Part shown: one piece after another, positions 22,001-32,214 of the stretch | Position numbering within the stretch: position 1 is the first letter of the stretch | How the letters are laid out: each line of letters begins with the position of its first letter | Source: Hericium rajendrae | Taxonomy: Eukaryota; Basidiomycota; Agaricomycetes; Russulales; Hericiaceae | Length of the DNA: 64,000 nucleotides | Assembly (NCBI GenBank): GCA_033439255.1 | Contig: CM065879.1 | Coordinates: 3,292,501 to 3,356,500 of the forward strand | Direction: 5' to 3' | Position numbers and translations under genes: made by a program | Notes under the pieces: model-generated | Told to the model about the DNA's origin: nothing | The model's database searches: none | The model's input: only the letters and a program-made list of their open reading frames with translations

Positions 22001-22789
22001 AGTACCGAACCACTTTGTATGTAGTATATTGTAGTAGTTCAATGTTGTGTAATTACCTCAATGTCGTAATACATTACAATGCTAGAAACTATAGACTCCT
22101 ACAGACTGTATAGCAACCTGAGGTTCCATAGCAGCCTTATGAAGCTGTATATTGAACATAGCATCCATAGCTTACATAGAAGAAGACTCAAACATATAAC
22201 TTACATAGCAGACATAGTAGTGTGCTATAGCTATGTAGTACTACATAGCTATCACCCATAGCTATGGCAGCTATGATAGCTCTCATACTTCTGTATAGTT
22301 GTGCAGCCCAACTACATAGCAGCCATAGCACTATAAAAGCAAGCATAGCATTGGCTGGTAGCTATGTAGATTTCACATTTTTGAGATGTTACCAGCAAGA
22401 GTTGAACTAATGACAAAATGATGGTCACGTGCAACAACGAGCCCGGTCAGGCTTGCTGTTGCATGTGACTTCTCAAAAATTGTGTTTACATTTATGAAGT
22501 ACATAAGTGTGGCCTTTGAAAGTCTGTCAACTGTTGTATGTTGCCTAGATTGATTTTATTTTTGCCTTCTAGGGGGGTCTAAATCAGTAATTTGGCTATA
22601 TCTCTGTCAATTCTCTAGCTATAAACATAAACTCAAGTGTTTCTGAGTAGTACTATCAATGGCCATATTAACACGATTTTTACTGATTTTTTACACTACT
22701 CAGTATGTGCCTATTCTCAGATGATTTGATGATTTGCCCCTAGACTTGAATGATTTTTTCGATTTTTTCCTGCTTATAAATTGCTTATG

Positions 22790-22879
22790 TAATCCGCAGC
22801 ACGGGCAAAATGACGTACTCCCGTCCCCCTCATGATGTCATGGGACGGGAGTATGTCATTTTGCCCGTGCTGCGGATTA
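22790..22879. repeat. 90-bp CpG-bearing hairpin inside element E copy 1
   Basis: TAATCCGCAGCACGGGCAAA is mirrored by TTTGCCCGTGCTGCGGATTA. The stem is about 38 bp. The same hairpin of equal length lies at 61,888-61,977 in copy 2, so it was present before element E spread. Confidence 0.85.
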
Positions 22880-23955
22880 TGTAAAACCTTGAAAATAGTC
22901 AAATAGGAGGTTTTGTGATAATTTGAGTGTACCTCCTTAAAGACTGGAGATATCACCGGTCCCTTGATTGCGTCAGAAAGATCTCTATTATGCCTTTTCA
23001 ACGACGCTAGGTACACTACAATTGGATGAGTCAATAAAAAGATATGGCCTCAACAAGTTTGCCCCTACCTCTAATACCAACCCTTCAGTAATCGCTACTG
23101 CGTTTTCTCAATACTTACCCGATCGTCTTGTACAATATACCTTTGGAAAGGTATGAATCAGATCTGTCCAACGGTATCTTTAGCGTGTAAATAGCACCAC
23201 TCGTTGCGCCGCTATGATGCAATCACTATGATCTTCTCCTCAAAGGTATCTTTTGAAGTGATTTGCTCATATCTCAGTCATTTCTGAACCTATTCTCATG
23301 GAAAAAAATGTTCTGAAGAGGTAGAATTTGCCTTTATCATGTTATCATACATCCCACTCACTTACATCAATAACAAGGTGCAGAATATCCTATTAAATAT
23401 GTTTATCTGTTATTTCAACAAGTTTGCACTTTCTTATACTAAAATCTTTCAGTTCTAATAAGACTAGCATTGATTTACATATGCATATAGTTTAACACTA
23501 ATTAAATTTGATTTAGTAGACTGATATCTCTAAGAAACATTTAAAATCACAAAAATGACAATTGTCAGAATCGAACCTACAACCTTACTTTAAGATGTGA
23601 GAAATTATTACTATAAAAGGCATTACATTGGCTGGGTGTCATCTTTTTTGAGTTGAAAAGCGGGTTAGAGTAAACGATTCTAAGGAATCGTAATAAGTTT
23701 TTAATCTCTAACTAATAGATATAACAAAATCTCTGATATCTGAAATTTTCTAAATCTGAGAGTGTCTGATCTGAGAATTTTTTCAAATCTGGAGGTCAAA
23801 TATCTGAAAATTATCTGCAACTGTCTGAGAGCATCTGATAATGTCTGACACTATCTGATCCATCTGATCTGTTTGACAGCAGGTCAATCAGATACTGTCA
23901 GATGCTATCAGATTGCTCTCAGGTCTAGCAGAAAGTTGTCAACCTTCCTAATGCT

Positions 23956-24131
23956 GGACTGCAAGAAATACCAATTCCAAGATCAGCACCGAATGAACCA
24001 AGGATCGAATCAGGTTGAAGAAACCTAAGATAAAGTTGACAAGGGAAAGATGGTGGATGCAATACATGCATTGTGTCAGGAGTGCAATGGTATGTGGGAT
24101 GAAAATGTTATGCCTCCAATACACATCCCTG
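23956..24131. other. Short unique spacer, no gene recognised
   Basis: CpG-poor unique sequence between the split MITE and the third composite element. A 39-residue open stretch starts at 24,015 but runs straight into the repeat, and no motif is visible. Confidence 0.4.
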
Positions 24132-24446
24132 TTACGATTCCTTAGAATCGTTTACTCTATACCGGGTTTTCCTATCGAAAACGACACCAAAATGATCACT
24201 ACCCCCATTTGGCAGTCAGCTTATCTAATTGCAAGATCACTGATCTGATGAGTTTGCAGGTTCAACTCCAGGTCTGGCCGGACTTTTATTTACATTTGAT
24301 TTAATGTAACTTGATCAGTTCTCAACCAATTCACCTGTTCTCAAATGCATCTGGATCTACTCATTTATTGCTTTCTGGTAGTATTTTTTGCATCCTGATC
24401 TGTGCAGAACTCACAGAGTGCAATGAGTTCCTACATTTCCCCCTGC

Positions 24447-24869
24447 TGTCAAGACTCGGTCGTAGACAGCAGAGAACCACCCAAGTCACCAGTGATGATG
24501 AGAGCGAGAGAACAGAGAGCGACTAGCAGCGCAGTGACCTGTATTGGAGGTATAGTACGGTACAGACGAAATGGACAATCTAGGGAAATAGGTGAGCAAC
24601 AGGGAGCCTATAAGTACTGGGATGACAATGGGAAAAGAACAATGGACACCATAACGGGTCGAACAATAGAGTGAGAACAATGGTGGCCAAAAGGAGAACA
24701 ATGGGAGGGAGAACAATAGGATGTCCCAAAGGGGAACAAGGGCATAGGTGAAGGATAGCCCTAGGTCATGTGAGGAAGTGAACATGTGATGGGGCTGCTA
24801 GAGCACATGATCGATGCGATGCCTTGATGGCAGAGAAGAAGGCAGAGAGAAATGGAGCAATCCGTGACA
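24447..24869. repeat. Solo LTR, 423 bp, with 5-bp target duplication
   Basis: It starts TGTCAAGACTCGG and ends ATCCGTGACA. The five bases CCTGC flank both sides (24,442-24,446 and 24,870-24,874). Removing it restores the R2 unit, compared with the undisturbed unit near 10,545. It does not match the copia LTR in this window. CpG is partly retained, suggesting a moderately young insertion reduced by LTR-LTR recombination. Confidence 0.88.
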
Positions 24870-25499
24870 CCTGCAATACTTGAACTTAAGCTACCTTAGT
24901 CAATTCTCAACCGATTTACTCGTTCTCAAGTGCACCTAAATCTACTCATTTATAGCTTTTCAGCCATTCTTCATGCATCTGGATTGGTTAAGAACTTGCA
25001 GAATGCAAAGCATTTCTTTGGTTTCTCCTCTAAAATGTTTGAATCTTAGCTAACTTGGCCAATTCTCCACCGATCTACTCGTTCTCAAGTGCATCTAAAT
25101 CTACTTATTTATCGCTTTCTAGCCATTCCTCATGCATCCAGAGCCATCAAGAACTCGCAGAATGCGAAGCATTTCTTTGTTTTTCTCCCTAAAATGTTTG
25201 AATCCTAGCTAACTTGGTCAATTCTTCACCGATTTACTCGTTCTCAAGTGTATCTGGATCTATTAAGAAGCTGGTCTTCAAAACAATTTACTACTTACAA
25301 AAAGATAGATCCAGTAAAAAGATATACAGCAAACAAAGTTAGATCATTACGATTCCTTAGAATCATTTACCTGTATCAGGTTTTCCTATCGAAAATGACA
25401 TGCTCAACGGTAACTACCCCCATTTGGCAGTCAGCTTATCTAATTGCAAGATCACTCATCTGACGAGTTTGTAGGTTCAACTCCAGGTCTGACCTAACT

Positions 25500-26230
25500 T
25501 TTTCTTTGACTGTAACTTGATCAGTTCTTGACTGATTCACTCATTCTAAAATGCATCAGAATCTACTCATTCATCATGTTCTAGTCACTTTTTTTGCATC
25601 TTGATCTGTGCAAAACTTGTAGAACACAAAGCACTCCTGTATTTTCCCCCTTGTATGATTCATCTCTGGCCAGCCCAGTCAGTTCTTGACCGATTGACTC
25701 ATTCTCAAGTGCATCTGAATCTAATTATTCATCGCTTTCTGGTCATATTTTATGTGTTATGATTCATGCAGAACTCACAGAATGCGAACCATTTCTGTAT
25801 TTTCCCCCTAGTATACTTTATTCTCAGCTACCTCAGTCAGTTCTTGACCGATTAACTCATTCTCAAGTGCATATAAATCTACTCATTTCTCGCTTTCTAG
25901 TCATATTTTATGCATTTTGATTTGTACAGAACTTGTAGAACATGAAGCACTTCTGTATTTTCCCCCCTAGTTTGCTTGATCTGCAGCTATCTCAATCAGG
26001 TCTTAGCCGATTCACTCGTTCTCAAGTGAATCAAAATCTACTCAATCATAGCTTTCAAATGATATTTTATGCGTCTTGATCGGTGCAAAACTTGCAGAAC
26101 GCAAAGCACTCCTATATTGTTCCCTCTAGTATGCTTGATCTCTAGCTATCTCAGTCAGTTCTTGATGGATTTACTTGTTCTCAAGTGTATTAGAATCTAC
26201 TAATTTATAGCATTCTTTGATATAATATAT
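25500..26230 (+). repeat. R2 tandem array of G3
   Basis: Units of ~160 bp carry GACCGATTCACTCATTCTCA-like, CGCTTTCTAGTCATATTTTA and TGTATTTTCCCCCTAGTATG phrases. It is the inverse of 3860-4565. Confidence 0.75.
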
Positions 26231-26760
26231 ACTGAACAGACTTGTTATATCACAAGGAGACAACAAGACAACACAATAATTGATAGAGTTGGCTTAAAGT
26301 CTCAGTTCAGTCATGTGATCTTACCTCTCAATGGCTGTTGAGAGGTCATGAGAATTGATTACATAATCAAAACTCGGTAGTGAAGTGCAAGTTCTCCTAA
26401 GTTTGCAAGTTCAATTCCAGTTCATGCCAGATTTTTTTGATTTTTAATTTTAATTATTATTGCTAATACTAAAAATGATATAGTGAATGAGCAATTAGTA
26501 TTAGTACAATGTCTACTCTTATAGTATACTATAAATACAAGAATGCTTATAAATCTATGGTTTTGAAGACTGATTACATAATCAAAACTCAGTGCTAAAG
26601 TGTGAGAGTAGTAAAGTTTTGCTTCCTCATGAGCTTTACATTCTGCATGCTTGTTATGTTGGCTGCAAAGCTCGACAGGTATCTCCAAGTCTTCCGCTGA
26701 GTGGTCGATGGTTTGGAACCAGGAGGTACTTGACCTGGCGGCTCATCTTGGTCATCTTGT
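26230..26760 (+). repeat. Body segment with B-box-like module
   Basis: Inverse copy of 3285-3860. It contains CAAGTTCAATTCCAG (about 26,406-26,420), another B-box-like tRNA relic, and a 190-bp block also found at 27,940-28,150. No gene is called. Confidence 0.6.
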
Positions 26761-28329
26761 TACAATTTCTTAGAATTGTTTACTCTATACTGCCTTTTCA
26801 TAGTGAAAATGACATGCAAACAATGACTATGCCCATTAGGCAGTTGGCTTATATAATCACACATCTTCAATCTAACGAGTTTGCAGGTTCAATTCCAGTT
26901 CTGGCCGAACTTTTTCTTTTACACTTTGTTTACTGTAACTTGGTCAGTTCTTGACCAATTCACTCATTCTTAAATGCATCAGAATCTGATCATTTATTGC
27001 TTTCTAGTCATATTTTATGCATCTTGATCTATGCAGAACTTGCAGAATGTAAAGCATTCCTGTATTTTTTTCCTAGGATGCTTGATTCTCAGCTAGCTCA
27101 GTCAGTTCTTGACCGATTTACTTGTTCTCAAGTGCATTAGAATCTACTCATTCATCACTTTCTAGCTGTATTTTATGTGTGTTTATCCATGCAGAACTTG
27201 TAGAATGCGAAGCACTTCTGTATTTCTCCTCCTAGTATGCTTGATCCTTAGTTATCTCAGTTCATTCTTCACTGATTCACTTGTTGTCATATGAATCAGA
27301 TGCTACTCATTTATAGCTTTCGAACCATATTTTGTGCATTTTGATCCATGCAGAACTCATAGAACACGAAGCACTTCTGTATTTTTCCTGCTAGTATGCT
27401 TGATCCTTAGCTATTTCAGTCAATTCTCCACCGATTCACTTGTTCTCAAGTGGATCAGATGCTACTCATTCATCGCTTTCTAATCATATTTTATGTGTTA
27501 TAATCTATGTAGAACTCACACAAAAACTCGGTTTTGTGATCTATGTTGCTCAATTATTTTTAGTATACATTAAGCATACTCAATAAGTATATATACTATA
27601 TAGCAATATACTATGTGATCAAATCATTTAATGACTGTTGAAAGATTCAGTCTTAGTATGAGCTCCAATGCAGCAGTGCTTCACTATGGTATGGTCATAC
27701 CATGGTGAAGGTGGTCACGTGTCGTTCATCATGGTACGGCTGTACCATGGTTGTGATCACGTGATGATTACATAATCAAAACTCAGTGGTTCTCTTGAGT
27801 TTGCAAGTTCAATTCCAGTTCATGCTAGACTTTTTTGATATTTTTTAATACTGAAAATAATATAATCAATGAGCAATTAGCATTAGTACAATGTCTACTC
27901 TTATAGTATATTATAAGTACAGAAATGCCTAGAAATGCCTAGAAATCTATAATTTTGAAGACTGATTATATAATCAAAATTTCAGTTTTGAAGCACCAGT
28001 AGTAAAGTCTTACTTCTTCATGAGCTTTACATCCTGCATGCTTGTCATGTTGGCTGCAAGGCTCAACGGGTATCTCCAAGTCATCCGCTGAGTGGTTGAC
28101 AGTTTGGAATCAGGAGGTACTCGATCCAGCAGCTCATCTTGGTCGTCTTGTATGTATCTCACTTGCTGAGCTGGCAGACTAATTTCTTTATAGGTCTCTG
28201 AATCTTACACAAACCAGTATGTATTAGAGCTTGTCAAAACCACATTGACAGCTGCTTCCAGTTCATGTCTTCTGAGCTGTGATAGGCTATCTGCCTGGTG
28301 AGCAATCAACCAATCATCATTATCTGAAT

Positions 28330-28985
28330 GATCTTAAGATAAGTCTCTCAGTTCTTTACCGATTCACTCATTCTAAATTGGGCTGGAATGTACTAATTAA
28401 TCACTTTTCAGACATGCTACATAGACCCCATTCTATTCAGAACTCGAAAATCAAAACTCGAAACTGAGATCTCTCCCCTAAAATCTTGATCTTGAGGTAA
28501 GTCTAGCAGTTCTTGATCAATTTAATTGTTCTAAAATGCACTGGAATGTACTGATTAATCGCTTTTCAGAAATGCTACATAGACCACATGCCATCCAGAA
28601 CTCGAAAATCAAAACTCGAAACTGAGATCTCCCCCCCAAGATCTTGACCTTGAGATAAGTCTAGCAATTCACCACCGATTCAATTGTTCTAAAATGTGCT
28701 GGAATGTACTAATTAATCACTTTCCAAACATGCTACATAGACCCCATTCCATCCAAAACTTGAAAATCAAAACTCGAAACTGAGATCTCTCCCCCAAGAT
28801 CTTGACCTTGAGATAAGTCTAGCAGTTCTTGACCAATTTAATTGTTCTAAAATGCACTGGAATGTACTGATTAATTGCTTTTCAGACATGCTACATAGGC
28901 CTCAGTCCATCCAGAACTCAAAAATCAAAACTCAAAATTGAGATCTTCCTTGCAAGATCTTGACCTTGAGGTAGCTAGAGAATTT
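28330..28985 (+). repeat. R1 tandem array of G3
   Basis: Four units are marked by GCTACATAGACC or GCTACATAGGCC near 28,427, 28,575, 28,733 and 28,891 (148-158 bp apart). It is the inverse of 2540-3115. Confidence 0.8.
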
Positions 28986-29238
28986 TTAGAGAGTTATAAT
29001 CAATCTGATCAGTAAGACTTGACATCATTTATGCACTGTTTATAAATATAACTAACAATGAAAAAGGAATCGTATTGCTGTGCAAAGCATTGGCCCTCTT
29101 CCACCAAGTGAAAGGTTAGAAACTCCCTTATCAGTGATATCAACAAATCTGGTGTGTATTCTTCGAAATCTGCAGGTATTGTAACACCTCCATCTGGATT
29201 GTAGATCAACTGTAGACATCAACAAACCTTTCCATCTA

Positions 29239-29790
29239 CATCAGGAAGGTTGACAACTTTCTGATTGACCTGACAATTTCTAACCCTACTGACAGCTCCT
29301 GATTGACCTGATCCACCTGAAAGCAATCTTAACAGGCAAATATTGATCAAACTTTTACATTTAAGTAAAGACATTTATTGTCAGATATATAAGTTTTAAT
29401 CTGGTTTAGATATAACAAAATCTCTGATATCTGAAATTTTTGAAAATCTGGTTTTTCAAAGATTTCAGTCAGATAGAACAGTGTCAGACACCATCAGATA
29501 CTCTCAGACAGTTGCAGATAATTTTCAGATATTTGACCTCCAGATTTGAAAAAATTCTCAGATCAGACACTCTCAGATTTAGAAAATTTCAGATATCAAA
29601 GATTTTGATATATCTATTAGTTAGAGATTAAAAACTTATATATCTGACAATAAATGTCTTTTCTTGAATGTAAAAGTCTGATCAGATATTTGCTTCTCAA
29701 GATTGCTTTCAGGTGGATCAGGTCAATCAGAAGCTGTCAGTAGGGTTAGAAATTGTCAGGTCAATCAGAAAGTTGTCAACCTTCCTGATG
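29239..29790. mobile_element. MITE, CATCAGGAAGG family, 552 bp
   Basis: Perfect family ends, with target duplication TA (29,237-29,238 and 29,791-29,792). Its right border abuts the arm of the next palindrome. A short deletion near 29,400-29,470 explains the reduced length. Confidence 0.9.
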
Positions 29791-29940
29791 TACTTGTTGA
29801 CCTTGTTTGCCTTTTTTTAATCTGGTTTATCTGGTTTGCATCTAGTTGGTCTGGTTTTTCAGATTTCAGACAAAAACCAGACAAACCAGACACAAACCAG
29901 ATGAACCAGATGAAAAAAAGGCAAACAAGGTCAACAAGTA
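29791..29940. mobile_element. Near-perfect 150-bp palindromic MITE
   Basis: TACTTGTTGACCTTGTTTGC at the left is mirrored by GCAAACAAGGTCAACAAGTA at the right. The interior is built of AACCAGA/TCTGGTT repeats. The ends could carry a TA duplication, but the left TA is shared with the neighbouring MITE. It lies just 3' of the minus-strand relic. Confidence 0.8.
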
Positions 29941-29941
29941 A

Positions 29942-31010
29942 GTGAAAAGGTTTGCTGATGGACTTAGTTTCCTGGACTTCTTGACTGCGTGGCCCGGTTC
30001 ATTGGAATCATCCTCAGGACCTTTTGAAGTCAGCACCACAGACCAAAGCATGAAATCCTGCATACCATATAGAGCTTCAGCATATGATGTCCAGGCCGAC
30101 ATCATTGGTTGCTCATCTCAGTCCTTCACTGCTTCTGCGAGGGTTGGCCGTCCAAGGTCACCATTGTAATCGAACCTGGATTCATTCAATATCACTCGAC
30201 TATGGAAAAGGTTAGATCATACTTCGGAACCACTGCCATCCTCTCTTCATCTAGCCATGTCCTCAGGACCACTACGGACATCCCAAGATGTGACTGCATT
30301 TGTGTGGCAAATGATTTGGTGAACTCGCCAACATGCTTAGATGCTTGTCTGCATAGAGATGACATAAGGACAGATACTAGACATACAGCAACAGTACAGA
30401 CCTGGCCTGCATATCAGGAGGAGCCTCTGTCTTTGTTCACTATGCAGCATACTCCTCATATTGGGTCATCTTGTCTGGAGTAAGGTTGTTCATCATCTGA
30501 CTTACTGCCCGGGAGTAGATTACAATGTGAGCTTTGCTTCCAGGCCGTGCACCACCAGATAGTACTTTGGCATGCTCCATGATGGCATCACATTCCATAT
30601 GCTGGACTACGGCCTTGAGTGTCCATGTTCAGACATACTTAAATGAGTCCACCTTCCAAAGCTGATGCCTGCTATGTTTTAGCAGCCACTCGTATATCAA
30701 CTATATAGCAAAAGTGAGTTAGCAGTGACAGCTCATCAACAGATGCAGGCATACCCACTGGACCCTGGTCAACTCAAGACCTCTGTATGAAAAATGGCCA
30801 AAGAATTGACCACCAGGTGCCTTGAGGTCTGTAATGATATGACATTGTCCAGCCTTTCTGGTCTCCTTAAAGGCTTTCAACTGTGTTTTGAGAAAGTCAA
30901 TCTCATCCTCCGACAGATCAGTCTTGACAGACTTGGACTTCTTCTGTAGAAGGGGACCTCTCAGCATTAAATTGAATATAGGAGGGGTGAACTGAGAGAA
31001 GGGGCAGAAG
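29942..31010 (-). pseudogene. Relic of a TE-associated Agaricomycete hypothetical protein
   Basis: Minus-strand reading gives QFAFFCPFSQFTPPIFNLML, a basic/acidic segment (DEIDFLKTQLKAFKETRKA, then a VQW end at about 30,753), a likely short intron with a GT...AG pattern, and then YEWLLKHSRHQLWKVDSF. Downstream are EHAKVLSGGARPGSKAHI, SRAVSQMMNNLTPDKMTQYE and HVGEFTKSFATQMQSHLGMS. I recall this layout from an uncharacterised protein that is common in mushroom genomes beside transposons; no catalytic domain is visible. Premature stops (near 30,640, 30,442 and 30,195) suit C-to-T change. It is divergent from the TET/JBP and KDZ genes to its right. The family link is from memory and should be tested. 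Confidence 0.5.
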
Positions 31011-31094
31011 AAGGCAAACTGACCAGCAAATGGATTATAGTGTAGCAGAACAACATGGACTGACTTTTTTTTTGTTTTTCATGTACGTCTTCAG

Positions 31095-31506
31095 CATCAG
31101 GAACCTTGACAATTTTCTGATGGAGTCTGACAGTGTCTGACAGTACTCGTGCAAGTCAAATCAGATGCATCAAACAGTATTAGATAGCTGTTAGTTAAAT
31201 CAGACAGCATCAGACTCTATCAGACACTGTCAGCTAAATGGATGTGCAGATGCTGTCAGAGATTTTTCAGAATGCTCTCAGATTTGTAAAAATTTCAAAT
31301 ATCAGAAATTCTGTTATGATATATAATTAGAGATGAATAACTCCTATAGTGAACAATAGGTGTCCACTCTTAAATGTATAAGCTAAATTAGATATGATCA
31401 TTTGAAAAGTAGCTGCAGACAGATCAGACTCCATGAGCTCTATCAGATACTATCAGACACTGTTAGACACTGCAGATCAATCAGAAAATTGTCAAGGTTC
31501 CTGATG
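31095..31506. mobile_element. MITE, CATCAGGAACCTTGACAA variant, 412 bp
   Basis: The ends CATCAGGAACCTTGACAA and TTGTCAAGGTTCCTGATG are perfect inverses. The flanks do not give the usual 2-bp duplication (AG versus CA); a 3-bp CAG is present on both sides instead. The interior resembles 58,938-59,318. Confidence 0.88.
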
Positions 31507-31509
31507 CAG

Positions 31510-32214
31510 ATATGCGGTCTTCAAAGGTAACTAATATGATCTGATCTTTGTCCAATGCTGTACAGACCAAATGAGGAATCTATCACTGGCAATCTCCTGC
31601 CAAAGCACATGTAGATAGCCAAATGCTTGGTGACAAACCTCTGCCATATCAAAGACTGTGACCAACCAGTCTTACTTTCCATGCTGATCCTCATTTCTGC
31701 TCATTCTCCAAGTAAGATGTCCAAAGTCAAAGCAATCTCAATCTATCTGAAACACATGTTTCATTGCTATTTGGCTAACCACCAGAGGGTCGACTTTGCC
31801 AATCCTACCCCGATCCTATACTGGATGCTGTCATCCAACCTATGCTGTGAGCTGGATTATATTGCCCAAGAGTTGGTTGCTGCTTTTCTAAACCATAGTA
31901 TGTGTATCAATTTGAAAATGAGATGATTGAAAACTGATGTAACTTCAGTCCAGATGACTTGGAATGCACAGCATTATGCCAGCCACATTCCGAAGAAATA
32001 CACAGACTCAACTCACCGACAGAAGCATCCCTACACCGGCATTACCCAGGCCTAACCTGGGGTACCAACAATACCTTGTGGCCTCTGATTGATGTCCCAA
32101 TGACAGTCTTGGATATACACACCAATCACCTAGTGTGATACCTACCAGGTGTGCTGTCCCTAGAATGACAGGTGGCAGCTCACATTTGACATCACCTGTT
32201 ATTGTATTGATCAA
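31510..32214 (+). other. Possible 5' portion of the TET/JBP-like gene, unresolved
   Basis: A plus-strand ORF at 31,627-31,926 has protein-like composition (LSSNLCCELDYIAQELVAAF near its end) and a second readable stretch lies at 32,020-32,210. Either may hold upstream exons of the dioxygenase gene or be unrelated. I see no motif to decide. Confidence 0.25.

Larger units (their letters stand above)
19468..22388. mobile_element. 2.9-kb element D with CATCTGAAAAATGTG ends
   Basis: CATCTGAAAAATGTG at the left matches CACATTTTTGAGATG at the right (one mismatch). The target duplication is TT (19,466-19,467 and 22,389-22,390). The paralogous empty site in copy 2 reads AAACTTTGCTACCAGC (opposite strand near 62,375), which confirms both borders. 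About 250 bp at each end are crowded with CATAGC/GCTATG hexamers in both directions, typical of transposase-binding subterminal repeats. The centre (20,290-22,000) is GC- and CpG-rich. No transposase motif was found in either strand. Confidence 0.85.
19279..23693 (-). mobile_element. 1.49-kb Helitron-like element E, copy 1, with a 2.9-kb insertion
   Basis: Read on the minus strand, it begins with TTACGATTCCTTAGAATCG at 23,693. A B-box (AGGTTCGATTCTGAC) follows near 23,580. A 90-bp hairpin lies at 22,790-22,879, and the element ends with a hairpin and CAAG at 19,279. Removing the 2.9-kb insertion leaves about 1,491 bp, the same as copy 2 (61,075-62,563). The host MITE is restored exactly without target duplication. 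No replicase ORF is present, so it would be non-autonomous. Confidence 0.7.
19137..23953. mobile_element. MITE of the CATCAGGAAGG family split by nested insertions
   Basis: The left part (19,137-19,277) and right part (23,694-23,953) join to give a partly deleted family member. The outer flanks carry the CT target duplication (19,135-19,136 and 23,954-23,955). At the break the intact family reads CAGATATATAAG; here the two halves are separated by the Helitron-like element between A and T. Confidence 0.82.
24132..29108 (+). mobile_element. Composite Helitron-like repeat element G3 with three 5' modules
   Basis: Three 5' modules beginning TTACGATTCC/TTACAATTTC lie at 24,132, 25,347 and 26,760. 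Each has a B-box (CAGGTTCAACTCCAGG or CAGGTTCAATTCCAG) about 120-135 bp downstream and is followed by an R2 array (24,300-25,345; 25,500-26,230; 26,930-27,530). Body segments follow at 26,230-26,760 and 27,530-28,330, then one R1 array (28,330-28,985) and a single 3' end (hairpin plus CAAG at 29,108, next base T). Several starts sharing one end resembles the head-to-tail arrays seen when rolling-circle termination is bypassed. A solo LTR is inserted at 24,447. Confidence 0.55.

Noticed and set aside
27685-27770. Repeated GGTATGGTCATACC and CACGTG palindromes as an operator or origin
   Set aside because: Short local palindromes within a repeat body, found only once in the window, with no adjoining gene to regulate.
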